Shown: positions 1 through 5,129, counted from the stretch's first letter. The stretch: 5,563 nucleotides of DNA from Deltaproteobacteria bacterium (GCA_019314425.1 JAFCZI010000171.1:1-5563), one strand, 5' to 3'. Numbers and translations: made by a program. The notes: a model not told the origin generated them from the letters alone.

Positions 1-98
1 CTGATCATGCCCAACAAGCGGCCGAGCAATTTGCCCGCGAGATTAGCCGAGTTGGCCTTACGGAATCTGAATGGCTTCACCGTGGGGCAAAAAGGTAA
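1..98 (+). CDS. 3' end of an unidentified protein (partial)
   Basis: An open frame enters from the left edge (first full codon at 3) and ends at TAA 96-98. Its 31 residues begin DHAQQAAEQFAREISRVG and end in WLHRGAKR, a charged, helix-forming composition typical of a real C-terminus. The stop overlaps the ATG of the next (broken) HNH-like gene as TAATG, the usual sign of translational coupling in an operon, so the two genes were probably co-transcribed. The fragment is too short for me to assign a family. Seen: the open frame, the stop and the overlap. Inferred: that it is coding and was coupled to its neighbour. Confidence 0.5.
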   Translation, partial: DHAQQAAEQFAREISRVGLTESEWLHRGAKR

Positions 99-333
99 TG
101 GGTCAGAGCTGGAAGAGTACGAATTACTGATTGCAATGAATCTCTATTGCCGTCTTCCCTTTGAGCAATGCAATTGCAGGCTTGTGGTTTCCAGCTTTTT
201 GAAGAAGGGCGACATCCCCGAGTTCCAAGCGGTAAACTTTGCGAAGCTTGAAGGATCGACACGCATGCTTCCTCACCGCTTCGCACCCAACCCCCATGCA
301 TTGGAAGAACACCGCAACGCTTTTGTTGCATAG
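98..333 (+). pseudogene. Frameshifted N-terminal remnant of an HNH-endonuclease-like gene
   Basis: Starting at ATG 98 (overlapping the previous stop) the frame reads MGQSWK and soon hits TGA. From base 115, in the neighbouring frame, it continues EYELLIAMNLYCRLPFEQC and runs to TAG 331-333. Restoring one A in the AA run at 113-114 would give MGQSWKEYELLIAMNLYCRLPF. As I recall, this is the opening of a family of putative restriction HNH endonucleases, whose next conserved segment resembles R-T-P-x-S-V-A-M-K-L-x-N-F-A-x-L-D. A decayed version, EFQAVNFAKLE, is visible at about residues 44-54. The HNH catalytic half is absent, so the product would be inactive. An ATG at 7 lies in the second frame but falls inside the upstream gene and is not the native start. 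The family assignment is from memory of the motif. Confidence 0.5.
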
Positions 334-680
334 CAAGGCATACAAAACTCCTTTGCACTTTGCAAACAGAGCGAAAAACAAAGGGGGGACAGGCAAATAA
401 TACTTCTACGACGCTGGGAAAAACGAAAGCAATAATCATCATGACTGACTTTATGACTCCCAAGCAACGCAGCCAAACAATGTCTAAAGTCAGAAATCAG
501 TTTGAGCCTGTAGATGGAGACATGCTCAAATCCCTGGGCCTGAAGTTTGTTAATGTGTCCCTGGACCGTGTCGAGTTTTTCAAGGGGGAATACGCTGGCT
601 TTGTCAAGGCCCACAAAGAGATAGGCATCCTCTTTAACCCGTACATATTTGTTTTTGTTTTTTATGATCAGGAGTTCCAT
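273..680 (-). CDS. Small conserved-looking protein, C-terminus probably replaced by read-through
   Basis: The minus-strand frame starts at ATG 680-678, with AGAGGT eight bases upstream as a plausible ribosome binding site. Residues 1-62 look like a compact alpha/beta protein: a strand (MELLIIKNKNKYVRVK), a LVGLDKASVF-like segment at 21-31 (here FVGLDKASVF), a helix rich in K/Q, and a closing strand SIYRLKLI. I recall similar ~70-residue uncharacterised proteins but can name no function. From about residue 63 (base ~494) the frame runs antisense to the Vsr stub and the HNH remnant and becomes Cys/Arg-rich, so residues 63-135 are probably not native. The gene has either lost its last few codons or is itself a remnant. 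No membrane segment is visible. Confidence 0.45.
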   Translation of the reverse strand: MELLIIKNKNKYVRVKEDAYLFVGLDKASVFPLEKLDTVQGHINKLQAQGFEHVSIYRLKLISDFRHCLAALLGSHKVSHDDYCFRFSQRRRSIICLSPLCFSLCLQSAKEFCMPCYATKALRCSSNAWGLGAKR

Positions 681-704
681 GTTCTCTTACCTCTTATGGT
701 CTGA
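441..704 (+). pseudogene. vsr: Vsr (very short patch repair endonuclease) 5' stub running into foreign sequence
   Basis: The frame from ATG 441 opens with MTDFMTPKQRSQTMSKVR, matching the N-terminus of Vsr mismatch endonucleases (MTD..TPEQRSRxMSxIR). Vsr nicks at T:G mismatches left by deamination of Dcm-type 5-methylcytosine. The match stops at codon 18, near base 494. The usual following N-T-K-P-E segment and the whole catalytic domain of this roughly 140-residue family are missing. The remaining ~69 codons, to TGA 702-704, have no Vsr character and lie antisense to the small minus-strand gene below. The stub cannot encode a nuclease. No good ribosome binding site precedes it, and no cytosine methyltransferase gene is visible. 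The frame is open back to 360, but the family match fixes the start at 441. Confidence 0.55.
689..694 (-). promoter_or_regulatory. Ribosome binding site of the small minus-strand gene
   Basis: On the minus strand AGAGGT sits eight bases before the ATG at 680. It supports this strand as the originally coding one in 495-680, over the plus-strand extension of the Vsr stub. Confidence 0.45.
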
Positions 705-711
705 ATCGTGA

Positions 712-1563
712 TCAGTTGGAACACCCGCCCTCTTTTATGTGCCGTGATACAAAGGATTTAATGGCATCTGGATACCGGGCATCCAGACTCGCGCTGCTGT
801 GGTTGGAACCTGTGGCCACAAATAGTTCCGCTCCGCCCCCGGGGAAGCTGTCCCGCAGGCGCCAGGCATGGTGAAGGGGAAAGTTCTGATCCTTTTCCCC
901 GTGGATGATCAAAACCGGTACATTTACGGTTGGGGCAAGTCGTACAGGGCTGATGGTATCCATTTGAAATCGATAGTAAACGTCCATCCAAAAAACGATC
1001 ATGGGCCCCAAAACCCAACCGAAAACAGGGTTAACGCCCCGATAAAGGCTTCGCAAACCTTCTTTCGAACGCGCATAGCACCCTTCGAGGAACAGAAGCC
1101 TGATACGATCGGGATGCCGGGAGGCGGCCAGGATGGCGCCGGCAGCCCCGGCGGAATGCCCATACAGGAGGACCGGTTCGTCCAGCCAGTTCAGGATTGC
1201 TTCGATATCTTCGGCAAAACGGAGCGCGGTCATGGATCGGTTGGGGGTGGAATTTCCGTGATCCCTGGCGCTGTGAAGCACTGTTTTAAACCCCAGCTTT
1301 CCGAAAACCCGGGCCCGACTCGTCATGCGGTCCCGGTTTCGGCTCCAGCCATGGGCCAGCAGAACCGTCCCTCTGGACGGCATATCAGGTTCCACAATCC
1401 AGGTTTCCAGCATTCCCCCGTCCACTGCGGGAATTTGAATGTCCTTGATATGACCCCAGTCGGGCCTGTCCTGAACCGGCCTGCGGGGAATTTGATGGAG
1501 CAGATACGCCAGAAAGAGCGTCAAGAGCAGATAAGTTGCTACCGCAACGATGAGGAACCCCAT
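712..1563 (-). CDS. Membrane-anchored alpha/beta hydrolase
   Basis: Serine hydrolase of the alpha/beta fold; the substrate cannot be read from sequence (ester, lipid or peptide are all possible). Numbered from the start at 1563 (283 residues): a hydrophobic segment at 3-22 predicts one N-terminal membrane anchor. It is followed by a basic/proline linker (IPRRP). The oxyanion-side HGW is at 71-73, the nucleophile elbow G-H-S-A-G at 135-139 (Ser137), the acid Asp225 in HGEKD, and the catalytic His255 in GSNHSS. The triad is complete. The frame is open to an ATG at 1695 (327 residues), but the added 44 residues lack family character. I prefer 1563, which puts the anchor at the very N-terminus and has AGGAG at 1577-1581, although the 13-base spacing is long. 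It is divergent from the sirtuin gene and has no co-directional partner. Confidence 0.88.
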   Translation of the reverse strand: MGFLIVAVATYLLLTLFLAYLLHQIPRRPVQDRPDWGHIKDIQIPAVDGGMLETWIVEPDMPSRGTVLLAHGWSRNRDRMTSRARVFGKLGFKTVLHSARDHGNSTPNRSMTALRFAEDIEAILNWLDEPVLLYGHSAGAAGAILAASRHPDRIRLLFLEGCYARSKEGLRSLYRGVNPVFGWVLGPMIVFWMDVYYRFQMDTISPVRLAPTVNVPVLIIHGEKDQNFPLHHAWRLRDSFPGGGAELFVATGSNHSSASLDARYPDAIKSFVSRHIKEGGCSN

Positions 1564-1721
1564 GAATAATCGGTGACTCCTGATGATTGAATTTAATGGG
1601 TTTGGTCCTGATTTCGCTCGCTTAGACAGGGAAAAAATAAAAAGCACCCAATCGAGCCTGGAAAACATCATATATTGGATTCTCTGACGTGGCAACCGGA
1701 AAAGTGCCTAAAATGCCTAAG

Positions 1722-1736
1722 GCGGGCTGTGCCCGC
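1722..1736. repeat. GC-rich hairpin in the spacer upstream of the sirtuin gene
   Basis: GCGGGC-TGT-GCCCGC is a perfect six-base-pair inverted repeat with a three-base loop. No T-run follows on the plus strand, and on the minus strand it lies upstream of the hydrolase, so it is not an obvious terminator. Just before it, TGCCTAA occurs twice, at 1705-1711 and 1714-1720. Confidence 0.5.
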
Positions 1737-1752
1737 AACCCAAATGGCCTCA

Positions 1753-1776
1753 CGCAAAGGCGCAAATCCGCAAAGA
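1753..1776. repeat. Three tandem CGCAAANN units
   Basis: CGCAAAGG, CGCAAATC and CGCAAAGA lie end to end at eight-base spacing, about 50 bases before the sirtuin start. The CGCAAAG-nC-GCAAAG type of short tandem repeat is, as I recall, common between genes in environmental bacteria. Its role is unknown. Here it could alter spacing in the sirtuin leader or simply be a passenger. Confidence 0.55.
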
Positions 1777-1829
1777 TTTTCTTGTTTTTTGTGATAGAAA
1801 ACCAGGTGATGAGGGACTAAAGGATAAAG

Positions 1830-2603
1830 ATGGAAAACAATATTAAAGAGAAAATCTTGAGGGTCGCCCGGGAAATTTCCAAAGGTGGAAATAACGTGGT
1901 GTTCACAGGCGCCGGCATATCCACCGAAAGCGGGATCCCGGATTTCCGAAGCAAGGGCGGTATATGGGACAAATACAGGCCCGTCTATTTTGATGAATTC
2001 ATGTCATCAAAAGCGGCGCGAACAGAGTACTGGAAAATGAAAGAAGAGCTGTATCCCGATCTCATAAAGGCCAAGCCGAATCCGGCCCACATGGCGGTTG
2101 CCGGGCTTCATAAGATGGGTCTGATCGAAGCCATAATCACCCAGAACATCGATGGCCTTCACCAAGACTCAGGCATTCCAAGCGAACAGGTAATTGAACT
2201 CCATGGCAATACACGAAGGGCCCGCTGCACGGGCTGCCAAAAAATCATTTCATTGGATGAAGTACACCGACGCATTGAACAAGGCGATTCGGCCCCGGAA
2301 TGTGAGTGCGGCGGTTACCTCAAATCAGACACCATTTCGTTCGGGCAGGCCATGCCCGTAGATGAAGTGGAAAAAGCAACCGCCTTGTCCCGAAATGCCG
2401 ATGTTTTTATGGTTATAGGCTCCACTCTCCTGGTTCACCCCGCCGCCGAAATGCCCGCCTATGCCACGAAAAACGGCGCATTCCTGGTCATCGTCAACCT
2501 CTCGGAAACCCCGTATGATGACGCAACCGACGTGCTGATCCAGGGAAAAGCGGGTCAAATCCTCCCGGAGATAACCCGGGAAGTAAGGCGGCTGAAATGT
2601 TAG
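1830..2603 (+). CDS. Sir2-family NAD-dependent protein deacylase (sirtuin)
   Basis: Cytosolic enzyme that removes acetyl or other acyl groups from lysine using NAD+, giving nicotinamide and O-acyl-ADP-ribose. All core motifs are present in its 257 residues: GAGIST.SGIPDFR at 27-40 (NAD binding), TQNID at 104-108, catalytic His125 in ELHGN, and GSTLLVHPAAE at 197-207. The zinc site is C133-x2-C136 ... C158-x-C160; the second pair is C-x-C, not the commoner C-x2-C. Overall it most resembles the class-U type, as in Thermotoga Sir2 (AKPNPAH, IVNLSETPYDD). The class III Tyr/Arg pair typical of desuccinylases is not obvious, so simple deacetylation is the likelier activity. AAAGGA five bases before ATG 1830 supports the start. 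It appears monocistronic. Such genes are often labelled cobB. Confidence 0.96.
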   Translation: MENNIKEKILRVAREISKGGNNVVFTGAGISTESGIPDFRSKGGIWDKYRPVYFDEFMSSKAARTEYWKMKEELYPDLIKAKPNPAHMAVAGLHKMGLIEAIITQNIDGLHQDSGIPSEQVIELHGNTRRARCTGCQKIISLDEVHRRIEQGDSAPECECGGYLKSDTISFGQAMPVDEVEKATALSRNADVFMVIGSTLLVHPAAEMPAYATKNGAFLVIVNLSETPYDDATDVLIQGKAGQILPEITREVRRLKC

Positions 2604-2647
2604 GGTTTAGAAGTTGAGAAGGCGAATTAAGCATGTTGTTAAAGGTG

Positions 2648-2705
2648 GTTACGGCGATTAATGCCCGGCAGAAACTATGTTGAGATTCTGAAAAATCACC
2701 GTAAC
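2648..2705. repeat. Imperfect inverted repeat downstream of the sirtuin
   Basis: GTTACGGCGATT (2648-2659) and AATCACCGTAAC (2694-2705) are complementary at 11 of 12 positions, with a 34-base loop. It lies between the convergent sirtuin and PIN-toxin genes and could form a stem, but has no T-tract and a large loop, so it is not a clear terminator. Confidence 0.3.
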
Positions 2706-2717
2706 GCAGTAGATGGG

Positions 2718-2735
2718 ACTTTTTACGGCGTCATC
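2718..2735. repeat. 18-base repeat, copy 1 (toxin side)
   Basis: ACTTTTTACGGCGTCATC directly abuts the PIN toxin stop codon (2736-2738). It matches the left arm of the hairpin at 3508-3550 at 17 of 18 positions, in the same orientation. This copy lacks the second arm. Confidence 0.65.
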
Positions 2736-3164
2736 CTATTGCTTTTCCAGAAGCTCCAAGAATTGATGCACAGTGAGGATGGGGATATCCTTGTATTCTC
2801 CCAAATCAAGGAGATGTCGGTCGCCGCTGACAATGAGGTCCGCTTTTGCATCCAGGGCGGCTGCAAGGAACATCTCATCCGTGGGGTCCTTGGGAATGGC
2901 CCCCGCGACAGCCGATAGACCAGGGGCAACGATGGCATCTTTTTCTAACAGAAGAATAAGTCTCTCTATTTGGTTGCGGCTGATACCATATTTTTTCCGA
3001 ATGTTAGGGGCTTCGACGACTCTTTTAATTTCGGAGATGATGGACCGGGATGTGACAAGAAGATATCGGCCGGCCCGCCAAGTATCTATGACCATTGCAG
3101 GACGGCCAGCTTTGGACAGGAGACTACTTACAAAAATGTTAGTGTCAAGAACGACCTTCAGCAT
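2736..3164 (-). CDS. PIN-domain toxin of a type II toxin-antitoxin module
   Basis: A 142-residue PIN-fold protein of the type annotated as a putative TA toxin component (COG1569-like). PIN toxins are Mg2+-dependent ribonucleases held inactive by their antitoxin. The acidic active-site set is visible: Asp7 in VLDTNIFVS, Glu45 in SEIKRV, Asp96 in DPTDEMFLAAAL and Asp115 in VSGDRHLL. Length is normal and the gene looks intact. Its ATG overlaps the antitoxin's 3' end by 20 bases, which implies coupled translation from one transcript. The target RNA cannot be inferred. The stop codon adjoins copy 1 of the 18-base repeat. Confidence 0.93.
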   Translation of the reverse strand: MLKVVLDTNIFVSSLLSKAGRPAMVIDTWRAGRYLLVTSRSIISEIKRVVEAPNIRKKYGISRNQIERLILLLEKDAIVAPGLSAVAGAIPKDPTDEMFLAAALDAKADLIVSGDRHLLDLGEYKDIPILTVHQFLELLEKQ

Positions 3165-3432
3165 GGGCGGTCCTCAACGCATCGATGGTCTGATCCACGT
3201 CCTTTTCAATCTCCCCGGGGGCAGCATCGGGAAGGTGCGACCGGATCTGATCAAGCACCTCAAAACGGGTCCGTCGTTCTACTACCAGTCGCTCATAAGT
3301 ATCAACGGGAATCAGGGCAGCCATGGGGCGGCCGGAGCGCTCCACAATGACTTCTTCTCCCCCATAACGGATGCTTCCCATAATGTCGGCAAATCTATTC
3401 CGGGCCTCCCGGGCGCTAACGCGTATGGCCAT
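3145..3432 (-). CDS. Phd/YefM-family antitoxin
   Basis: A 95-residue antitoxin preceding its toxin. The N-terminal half (MAIRVSAREARNRFADIMG, then a strand-rich EVIVERSGRPMAALIPVDTYERL) is the DNA-binding and dimerisation fold of Phd/YefM proteins. The acidic, helical C-terminal half (EIEKDVDQTIDAL) is where such proteins wrap the toxin. I choose ATG 3432 because a full AAGGAGG lies eight bases upstream; a GTG at 3441 overlaps that site and is unlikely. The gene overlaps the PIN toxin by 20 bases. The protein should repress its own operon through the TGTACA pair at 3477-3500. Phd/YefM antitoxins are best known with RelE/YoeB or Doc toxins, but pairing with PIN toxins is also established. Confidence 0.93.
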   Translation of the reverse strand: MAIRVSAREARNRFADIMGSIRYGGEEVIVERSGRPMAALIPVDTYERLVVERRTRFEVLDQIRSHLPDAAPGEIEKDVDQTIDALRTAHAEGRS

Positions 3433-3440
3433 GGTGAACA

Positions 3441-3447
3441 CCTCCTT
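3441..3447 (-). promoter_or_regulatory. Strong ribosome binding site of the TA operon
   Basis: AAGGAGG on the minus strand, eight bases before ATG 3432. It decides the antitoxin start, and its strength suits the need for excess antitoxin over toxin. Confidence 0.8.
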
Positions 3448-3462
3448 GAAAGGTTATGGGAG

Positions 3463-3491
3463 AGGTTAAGCCATTTTGTACATTTTGTCAA
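3463..3491 (-). promoter_or_regulatory. Candidate promoter of the TA operon
   Basis: A perfect -35 TTGACA (minus strand, 3491-3486) is followed after 17 bases by TAACCT (3468-3463), a weak -10 with three of six consensus bases. It lies about 30 bases ahead of the antitoxin ATG and overlaps the operator. Confidence 0.5.
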
Positions 3492-3500
3492 CTATGTACA
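3477..3500. promoter_or_regulatory. Paired TGTACA operator for antitoxin autorepression
   Basis: Two palindromic TGTACA hexamers, at 3477-3482 and 3495-3500, are set 18 bases apart. One lies inside the promoter spacer and the other just upstream of the -35. TGTACA is the known core of the YefM-YoeB operator in E. coli, where two palindromes mediate autorepression. Binding here would block RNA polymerase. The spacing differs from the tighter arrangement I recall for E. coli. Confidence 0.6.
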
Positions 3501-3507
3501 CAATGCC

Positions 3508-3550
3508 ACTTTTTACGGCGCCATCAAATATTGATGGTCTCGTAAAAAGT
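3508..3550. repeat. 43-base palindromic hairpin containing copy 2 of the 18-base repeat
   Basis: The left arm 3508-3527 (ACTTTTTACGGCGCCATCAA) pairs with the right arm 3531-3550 (TTGATGG...CGTAAAAAGT) at 17 of 20 positions around an ATA loop. The first 18 bases match the repeat at 2718-2735. The ACTTTTTACG / CGTAAAAAGT palindrome resembles a dispersed intergenic element I associate with Desulfobacterota genomes (recalled, not checked). It lies just upstream of the TA operator. Confidence 0.75.
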
Positions 3551-3593
3551 CACGGATCTATCTACAGATGGCAACGAATGTCGAAGGAAAACT

Positions 3594-3749
3594 TCATGAT
3601 TCGACACGCCTTGTTCGATATTCGTTTTTAAAAATTTCAAATATTTTTGGCCAGGGTTTAGAATGGGAAGCCTTTTCAAATGTTTCCAATGCCCATTGAT
3701 TGATATTTTTTCCGCTTGTTTCTGCGGCTATGGCAACGGCAGACCCCGT
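3594..3749 (-). pseudogene. C-terminal fragment of a HicB-like antitoxin
   Basis: On the minus strand a 51-codon frame without a start runs from just after an in-frame TGA (3752-3750) to TGA 3596-3594. It reads AVAIAAETSGKNINQWALET, then FEKAS and a basic tail ending EYRTRRVES. The segment A-I-A-A-E-x-S-G-K-x-I-N-Q-W is typical of the C-terminal DNA-binding (RHH-type) part of HicB antitoxins, where proteins read like AxIAAxxSGKSLNQWxxxxL. The N-terminal HicB domain and any HicA toxin are absent, and the sequence beyond 3749 shows no HicB match in any frame I read. It is therefore a remnant. It fills most of the 425-base gap between the TA operator and the Nudix gene. Confidence 0.55.
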
Positions 3750-3779
3750 TCATCCCCCCTGTTTGTTACCCGTCGCCAG

Positions 3780-3801
3780 TTTCCCATGAACATGGGGGAA
3801 A
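3780..3801. repeat. Short palindrome upstream of the Nudix gene
   Basis: TTCCCATG-AA-CATGGGGGAA forms a near-perfect hairpin with a tiny loop, about 55 bases before the Nudix start. No T-run follows on either strand. It might be a protein-binding palindrome or chance; no function can be assigned. Confidence 0.3.
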
Positions 3802-3856
3802 AGCAGGAATAAACGACCAAATGCAATCTTTTTAAAAAACCAGAAAGCGTTATGCG

Positions 3857-4285
3857 TTGATAAAAAAACCTACAAAACATATCCACGTTTCCTGCGCCAT
3901 TATCCAGCAGGACGATGATGTTCTTGCCGTTCAACGAAGCGCCAAGATGAGTTTGCCGCTGAAATGGGAGTTTCCGGGCGGCAAGATTGAACAGGGCGAA
4001 ACCCCGAGCGAATGTTTACAGCGTGAGTTGATGGAGGAGCTGGACCTGTACGTTCTGGTCGGAGATCCACTCAACCCGATGACCCATGACTACGCGACGT
4101 TTATCGTGACCCTTTATCCTTTTATCTGCACCATTAAATCGGGGGCGATAACCCTTCATGAACATGCCGCCGTCGCATGGCTGCCTCCTTCCAGGTTACC
4201 TTCGCTGGATTGGGCCGCCGCCGACCGACCTGTCCTCGATGCATATCTGAAAATACTTGAGGTTCAAAGAAGGGGGTCTCTGTGA
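3857..4285 (+). CDS. MutT-type Nudix hydrolase, (d)NTP pyrophosphohydrolase
   Basis: A 142-residue cytosolic enzyme that hydrolyses nucleoside triphosphates to monophosphate and pyrophosphate. MutT-type members clean 8-oxo-dGTP from the nucleotide pool; related ones prefer CTP or dCTP, which sequence alone does not settle. The Nudix box occupies residues 42-64: G42, E48, R56-E57 and the metal-binding E60-E61 are present. The usual Gly near its end is Asp63 (EELDL), a substitution I recall from other functional members. The W-E-F-P-G-G lead-in at 37-42 is typical of the MutT group. No ATG or GTG fits: the frame opens only at 3836, so TTG 3857 is the likely start, with a weak AGAAAG upstream. 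The nearby ATG at 3852 is in another frame and stops at once. It has no obvious operon partner. Confidence 0.92.
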   Translation: MIKKPTKHIHVSCAIIQQDDDVLAVQRSAKMSLPLKWEFPGGKIEQGETPSECLQRELMEELDLYVLVGDPLNPMTHDYATFIVTLYPFICTIKSGAITLHEHAAVAWLPPSRLPSLDWAAADRPVLDAYLKILEVQRRGSL

Positions 4286-4375
4286 TTTCGTCCCGCCAGG
4301 TCCCGAAATAATGGAACGTCCATAAAATTGAGAGCCAATTTCAAAATGTTCAATTTTGTTCGAGGTCAAGGAAGG

Positions 4376-4428
4376 CGAAAATTTTAACCGCAGGAATATA
4401 TTGTATATTTCGAGGATTAAAGTTTTTG
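4376..4428. repeat. 53-base imperfect AT-rich palindrome
   Basis: The left arm 4376-4400 and right arm 4404-4428 pair at 18 of 25 positions around a TTG loop; the innermost GGAATATA / TATATTTC part is strongest. The flanking TTCGAGGTCAAGG on the left and AACGCAGAGATCGA on the right pair weakly and suggest a larger element. It sits in the 155-base gap after the Nudix gene, where no gene is visible. I recall similar long palindromes dispersed in Desulfobacterota genomes (unchecked). It could act as a bidirectional terminator or be a non-autonomous mobile repeat. Confidence 0.55.
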
Positions 4429-4440
4429 TTTAACGCAGAG

Positions 4441-4937
4441 ATCGATGTCTTTTGCCAACGCTGATTTCGTCAATGGCTATCTCTTTCAGTTTTTTCAGCT
4501 TTGGACGGGCAAAGCGCTTTTGGAGATAACGTTTCTGGATGTCTTTGATGACATCCCAGCTGACACCGAGATGGCGTGCTGTATACCTGGATGGTCATGT
4601 GCTTGGACAGTTCCAGGGCATAGCGTTCAAAGGACTTGGTGTAGCTTCTACGAGGATTGGCGAAACCGATTTTCACTTGTCTGACAAGTCCGCAGACCAG
4701 ACATTCAACGCGCTGCACAGCGAGTGAAAGCCAAACAGGCTTCCGGCCAATAGGTAAAGATCGGAATTTCCTATCGACTTTGCCACAGCGTATGATCTTG
4801 CGGGATTGGCAAGATGAGCATTGGAGTTCAAAAGCTTTTGGACGTAGGGTAAACATCACAACACCACCATTGAATTTACTGTTGATGTAGTCGTAGCCAT
4901 GGACACCGAAACCGTGATACAAAAGACTTGTGAACAT
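4441..4937 (-). pseudogene. ISL3-family transposase, frameshifted and truncated
   Basis: The original start is ATG 4937, with AAGGAGG eight bases upstream. Residues 1-117 carry the N-terminal zinc finger of ISL3 transposases: C40-x2-C43 and C79-x2-C82 around RSLPIGRKPVWL and a V-x-C-x-x-C-G element. After Gln117 (base 4587) ten bases, 4577-4586, replace an expected nine. The true frame resumes at 4576 as RHLGVSWDVIKDIQKRY, the helix-turn-helix, then KEIAIDEISVGKRHR, the start of the DDE catalytic region with its first Asp. The match ends at 4441-4446 (ATCGAT), where repeat sequence begins. Only about 165 of roughly 400 residues remain, so the element cannot move itself. Confidence 0.85.
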
Positions 4938-4945
4938 AAGGAACG

Positions 4946-4952
4946 CCTCCTT
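4946..4952 (-). promoter_or_regulatory. Ribosome binding site of the ISL3 transposase remnant
   Basis: AAGGAGG on the minus strand, eight bases before ATG 4937. It fixes the native start, in preference to the in-frame ATG at 5006 further upstream. Confidence 0.7.
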
Positions 4953-5059
4953 TTTGTGTGAATTGGTCTTCACATAGGAGGTAATTCTTATTGTCCACTT
5001 TTTCAATCACTCAAAGTACGCAAGATCTGGATGAACCACATGTATTAAAAGGGCGGCGT

Positions 5060-5088
5060 TTGATTCTGGATGCGCATTAGCTTATGAG
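5060..5088 (+). promoter_or_regulatory. Candidate promoter of the DUF433/DUF5615 operon
   Basis: TTGATT (5060-5065) and TATGAG (5083-5088) match the -35 and -10 consensus at four of six positions each, with the ideal 17-base spacer, about 40 bases before the antitoxin start. The -10 lies within AGCTTATGAGCT, a small symmetric sequence that an autoregulator could bind. Confidence 0.35.
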
Positions 5089-5129
5089 CTTATGGACGTC
5101 CCAACTTTCAAAAAGTGGAGAAATGAATC

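Larger units (their letters stand above)
4441..5037 (-). mobile_element. Remnant of an ISL3-family insertion sequence
   Basis: It comprises the transposase fragment plus about 100 bases of upstream sequence. On the minus strand, sequence starting GGTTCATCCAGATCTTG at 5037 resembles the terminal inverted repeats I recall for ISL3 elements (GGCTCTTCCGGATTTTG-like), so the intact end is probably near 5037. The other end and the rest of the transposase are lost at ~4441, so no inverted-repeat pair or target duplication can be checked. Confidence 0.5.

Noticed and set aside
368..394. G-run and GGGGACAGGCAAATAA as a REP-type element
   Set aside because: It recalls GGGACAG-type repeats, but I could find no complementary arm nearby.
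868..1569. 233-codon open frame on the plus strand
   Set aside because: It is antisense to the alpha/beta hydrolase, whose complete Ser/Asp/His triad shows the minus strand is coding. The plus frame is Pro/Gly-rich with no recognisable motif.
1753..1776. Start of a CRISPR-like array
   Set aside because: The units are eight bases, directly adjacent and without spacers; no cas genes are present.
2773..3534. 253-codon and 126-codon plus-strand frames
   Set aside because: Both are antisense to the PIN toxin and Phd/YefM antitoxin, which carry clear family motifs and a strong ribosome binding site on the minus strand.
3508..3550. Rho-independent terminator
   Set aside because: The stem is long, but no T-run follows either arm, and it lies upstream of the minus-strand operon. 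A repeat element is the better explanation, although it could slow RNA polymerase.
3728..3934. 68-codon minus-strand frame
   Set aside because: It runs antisense to the Nudix start region and into the HicB remnant in the wrong frame, with no ribosome binding site or motif.
4539..4890. Plus-strand frames of 62 and 77 codons
   Set aside because: They are antisense to the ISL3 transposase remnant, whose zinc finger and HTH are readable on the minus strand.
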